Shown: positions 61,152-64,000 of the stretch, one piece after another
Layout: every line of letters begins with the position of its first letter
Numbering within the stretch: the first letter of the stretch is position 1
Assembly (NCBI GenBank): GCA_964036665.1
Contig: OZ038531.1
Coordinates: 12,524,168 to 12,588,167 of the forward strand
Length of the DNA: 64,000 bases
Direction: 5' to 3'
Origin: Gordius sp. MW1
Taxonomy: Eukaryota; Nematomorpha; Gordioida; Gordea; Gordiidae
Translations under genes and position numbers: made by a program
The notes under the pieces: generated by a model
Told to the model about the DNA's origin: nothing
Databases searched by the model: none
Seen by the model: the letters and a program-made list of their open reading frames with translations, nothing else

Positions 61152-64000
61152 AAGGACATAATGCTAAGAATATTTACTAACTTTCAAAGATTTTTTCAGC
61201 CCCCTTTTGAATGAATATGAAAAAAAAATATTTTTTTCGACCTCAAAATTTTTTCAATTTTTTTGTTCAACCATAAACCCCTCATGAAAGTTTTCGATAT
61301 CAGAGGTGAATTCCGAAAAAAAAATTTTTTTGATCAGTCATCAGAAATTTTTAACTTTAAATCACGATCGCATGAGCTTGTTTCACAAAAACCTGAGACA
61401 CGCTTAAAAGGCGATATTGAAACAATCTAAACGCAACACTTAAATTTTCATTTTTCGCAATCTAAAACTTCCCCCCTGCAAAAATTCTTATCGAGATTCT
61501 AACAAGGACATAATGCTAAGAATATTTACTAACTTTCAAAGATTTTTTCAGCCCCCTTTTGAATGAATATGAAAAAAAAATATTTTTTTCGACCTCAAAA
61601 ATTTTTCAATTTTTTTGTTCAACCATAAACCCCTCATGAAAGTTTTCGATATCAGAGGTGAATTCCGAAAAAAAAAATTTTTTTTGATCAGTCATCAGAA
61701 ATTTTTAACTTTAAATTACGATCGCATGAGCTTGTTTCACAAAAACTGGAGACACGCTTAAAAAGCGATATTGAAACAATCTAAACGCAACACATAAATT
61801 TTAATTTCTCTCAATCTAAAACTTCACCCGTGCATTCTTTATTGAGATTCTAACAAGGACATAATGCTAAGAATATTTACTAACTTTCAAAGATTTTTTC
61901 AACCCCCTTTTGAATGAATATGAAAAAAAATATTTTTTTCGACCTCAAATTTTTTCAATTTTTTTGTTCAACCATCATGAAAGTTTTCGATATCAGAGGT
62001 GAATTCCGAAAAAAAAAATTTTTTTGATCAGTCATCAGAAATTATTAACTTTAAATCACGATCGCATGAGCTTGTTTCACAAAACTGGAGACACGCTTAA
62101 AAAGCCATATTGAAACAATCTAAACGAAACACGTAAATTTTAATTTTTCTCAATCTAAAACTACCCCCCGTGCAAAAATTCTTATCGAGATTCTAACAAG
62201 GACACAAGGCTAAGACTATTTACTAACTTTCAAAGATTTTTTCAGCCCCCTTTCAAAAGAATATGAAAAAAAATATTTTTTTCGACCTCAAAATTTTTTC
62301 AATTTTTTTGTTCAACCTTAAACCTATCATGAAAGTTTTCGATATCAGAGGTGAATTCCGAAAAAAAAAATTTTTTTGATCAGTCATCAGAAATTTTTAA
62401 CTTTAAATCACGATCGCATGAGCTTGTTTCACAAAAACCTGAGACACGCTTAAAAGGCGATATTGAAACAATCTAAACGCAACACTTAAATTTTCATTTT
62501 TCGCAATCTAAAACTTCCCCCCTGCAAAAATTCTTATCGAGATTCTAACAAGGACATAATGCTAAGAATATTTACTAACTTTCAAAGATTTTTTCAGCCC
62601 CCTTTCAAAAGAATATGAAAAAAAATATTTTTTTCGACCTCAAAATTTTTTCAATTTTTTTGTTCAACCATAACCCCTCATGAAAGTTTTCGATATCAGA
62701 GGTGAATTTCAAAAAAAAAAATTTTGATCAGTCATCAAAAATTATTAACTTTAAATCACGCTCGCATGAACTTGTTTCACAAAAACTGGAGACACGCTTA
62801 AAAAGCGATATTGAAACAATCTAAACGAAACACTTAAATTTTCATTTTTCGCAATCTAAAACTTTCCCCCTGCAAAAATTCTTATCGAGATTCTAACAAG
62901 GACATAATGCTAAGAATATTTACTAACTTTCAAAGATTTTTTCAGCCCCCTTTTGAATGAATATGAAAAAAAAATATTTTTTTCGACCTCAAAATTTTTT
63001 CAATTTTTTTGTTCAACCATAAACTCCTCATGAAAGTTTTCGATATCAGAGTAAATTTCGAAAAAAAATTTTTTGATCAGTCATCAAAAATTATTAACTT
63101 TAAATCACGATCGCATAGAGCTTGTTTCACAAAAACTGGAGACACGCTTAAAAAGCGATATTGAAACAATCTAAACGAAACACTTAAATTTTCATTTTTC
63201 GCAATCTAAAACTTTCCCCCTGCAAAAATTCTTATCGAGATTCTAACAAGGACATAATGCTAAGAATATTTACTAACTTTCAAAGATTTTTTCGGCCCCC
63301 TCTTGAATGAATATGAAAAAAAAAGAATTTTTTTTGACCTCAAAATTTTTTCAATTTTTTTGTTCAACCATAAACCTATCATGAAAGTTTTCGATATCAG
63401 AGGTGAATTTCAAAAAAAAAAATTTTGATCAGTCATCAAAAATTATTAACTTTAAATCACGATCGCATGAACTTGTTTCACAAAAACTGGAGACACGCTT
63501 AAAAAGCGATCTTGAAACAATCTAAACGCAACACATAAATTTTAATTTCTCTCAATCTAAAACTTCACCCGTGCAAAAATTCTTATCGAGATTCTAACAA
63601 GGACATAATGCTAATAATATTTACTAACTTTCAAAGATTTTTTCAGCCCCCTTTTAAATGAATATGAAAAAAAAAAATTTTTTTCGACCTCAAAATTTTT
63701 TCAATTTTTTTGTTCAACCATAAACCCCTCATGAAAGTTTTCGATATCAGAGGTGAATTCCGAAAAAAAAAATTTTTTTGATCAGTCATCAGAAATTTTT
63801 AACTTAAAATCACGATCGCATGAGCTTGTTTCACAAAAACCTGAGACACGCTTAAAAGGCGATATTGAAACAATCTAAACGCAACACTTAAATTTTCCTT
63901 TTTCGCAATCTAAAACTTCCCCCCTGCAAAAATTCTTATCGAGATTCTAACAAGGACATAATGCTAAGAATATTTACTAACTTTCAAAGATTTTTTCAGC
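61152..64000 (+). repeat. Nine-monomer tandem higher-order repeat, copy 2 (cut by window)
   Basis: The first eight units and the start of the ninth repeat copy 1 at +3153. Few differences were seen, such as CACATAAATTTTAAT against CACTTAAATTCTAAT near 61790 and AACAATCTAAACG against AACAATATAAACG near 62115. The unit is predicted to end near 64304, so at least one more copy may lie beyond the edge. Confidence 0.9.
63952..64000 (+). repeat. Partial satellite monomer at right edge
   Basis: This is the first 49 bp of a monomer, from AAGGACATAATGCTAAG to TTTTTTCAGC. The array continues past the window. Confidence 0.95.

Larger units (their letters stand above)
1..64000 (+). repeat. AT-rich satellite array, ~349 bp monomer, ~183 head-to-tail copies
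   Basis: The anchor AAGGACATAATGCTAAG, or a close variant, recurs roughly every 331-352 bp from position 162 to 63952, always on the plus strand. No unique sequence, inverted unit or insertion lies between units. An approximate hand count over one common-class monomer gives about 28% G+C with C clearly exceeding G on this strand (about 63 against 36). Monomers differ by point changes, A/T- and C-run length changes and short deletions, and they fall into recurring classes arranged in higher-order repeats. Arrays of this length class, about two nucleosomes per monomer, are typical of eukaryotic pericentromeric or centromeric heterochromatin. Neither location can be proved here because no flanking DNA is in view. 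Both ends are cut inside the array. Confidence 0.98.

Noticed and set aside
1-64000. CRISPR array or bacterial repeat system
   Set aside because: The unit is ~349 bp with no alternation of short constant repeats and unique spacers, and no cas-like genes are present.
1-64000. Transposon-derived satellite (terminal repeats, target duplications)
   Set aside because: No open frame resembling a transposase, integrase or reverse transcriptase and no terminal inverted repeats were seen. The internal dyad is too short to be evidence.
1-64000. Tribolium TCAST-like identity because of ~360-bp AT-rich unit
   Set aside because: Only length and base composition agree. I cannot compare sequence without a search, so no species or named satellite is claimed.

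Overview
The window is a single uninterrupted block of satellite DNA. From base 1 to base 64000 the sequence is one AT-rich monomer repeated head-to-tail on the same strand. The monomer is usually 344-352 bp, with deletion classes at 331-333 bp and one unit of 322 bp, and there are about 183 copies. I found no protein-coding gene, rRNA, tRNA, CRISPR array, transposon, inverted segment or unique spacer. The small 60-75 codon open frames are a by-product of the repeat: the same stretch of each monomer happens to be open in one frame or another. The organism cannot be named from this. A megabase-style satellite with nested higher-order repeats points to a eukaryotic pericentromere, centromere or heterochromatic block. 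The roughly 28% G+C and the lack of CpG depletion suit an invertebrate such as an insect better than a vertebrate or plant, but that is only an inference.

Monomer layout, taking the nearly invariant AAGGACATAATGCTAAG as the arbitrary start: (1) a conserved head with TACTAAC and a T-run ending in CAG; (2) a C-run and TTTTGAATGAATATG; (3) an A8-TA-T7 palindromic tract and phased A/T tracts; (4) a conserved GTTCAACCATAAACCCCTC segment; (5) GATATCAGAGGTGAATT; (6) an A/T tract leading into a dyad around TGATCAGTCATCA; (7) CGCATGAGCTTGTTTCACA; (8) a class-specific tail ending GAGATTCTAAC. Diagnostic positions split the monomers into about eight recurring classes, called here T1 to T8. T1 has CGACCCC, GAATTCCG and a CTCGCAATC tail. 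T2 has CGACTTC, TTTTCAATATC and CATAGAGC. T3 has CATATGGC. T4 has GAATGAAAATG. T5 is the common CTCTCAGTC-tail class. T6 has CTTTCAAAAG in place of CTTTTGAATG. T7 has GAATGATTCTG and TTAAAAGCG. T8 has CAATTATTTTG and an ATTTTCATTTTTCGC-type tail.

Region by region: 162-1209 three mixed monomers; 1210-5800 a 13-monomer block repeated at 26984-31930; 5731-9365 a six-monomer unit of about 2.1 kb in tandem; 10956-15887 a 2410 bp unit in tandem that contains a 680 bp dimer in tandem; 17550-19643 a three-monomer unit in tandem; 20345-23630 a block repeated at 34663-38295; 23770-25735 a block repeated at 33541-35506; about 36460-37860 related to about 40985-42385; 43363-51709 a 12-monomer unit of about 4.17 kb in tandem; 51710-57998 mixed monomers; 57999-64000 a nine-monomer unit of 3153 bp in tandem that runs off the window.

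The story told by the sequence is repeated unequal crossing-over or conversion. There are tandem units of 2, 3, 6, 7, 9 and 12 monomers, long-range copies that differ by exactly one monomer, and chimeric monomers sitting at the points where copies differ. No new enzyme or defence system is present. The points most worth a second look are the recombinant monomers, the 13-bp-arm dyad, the conserved head with splice-acceptor-like motifs, and the local homogenisation of variants near the right end.
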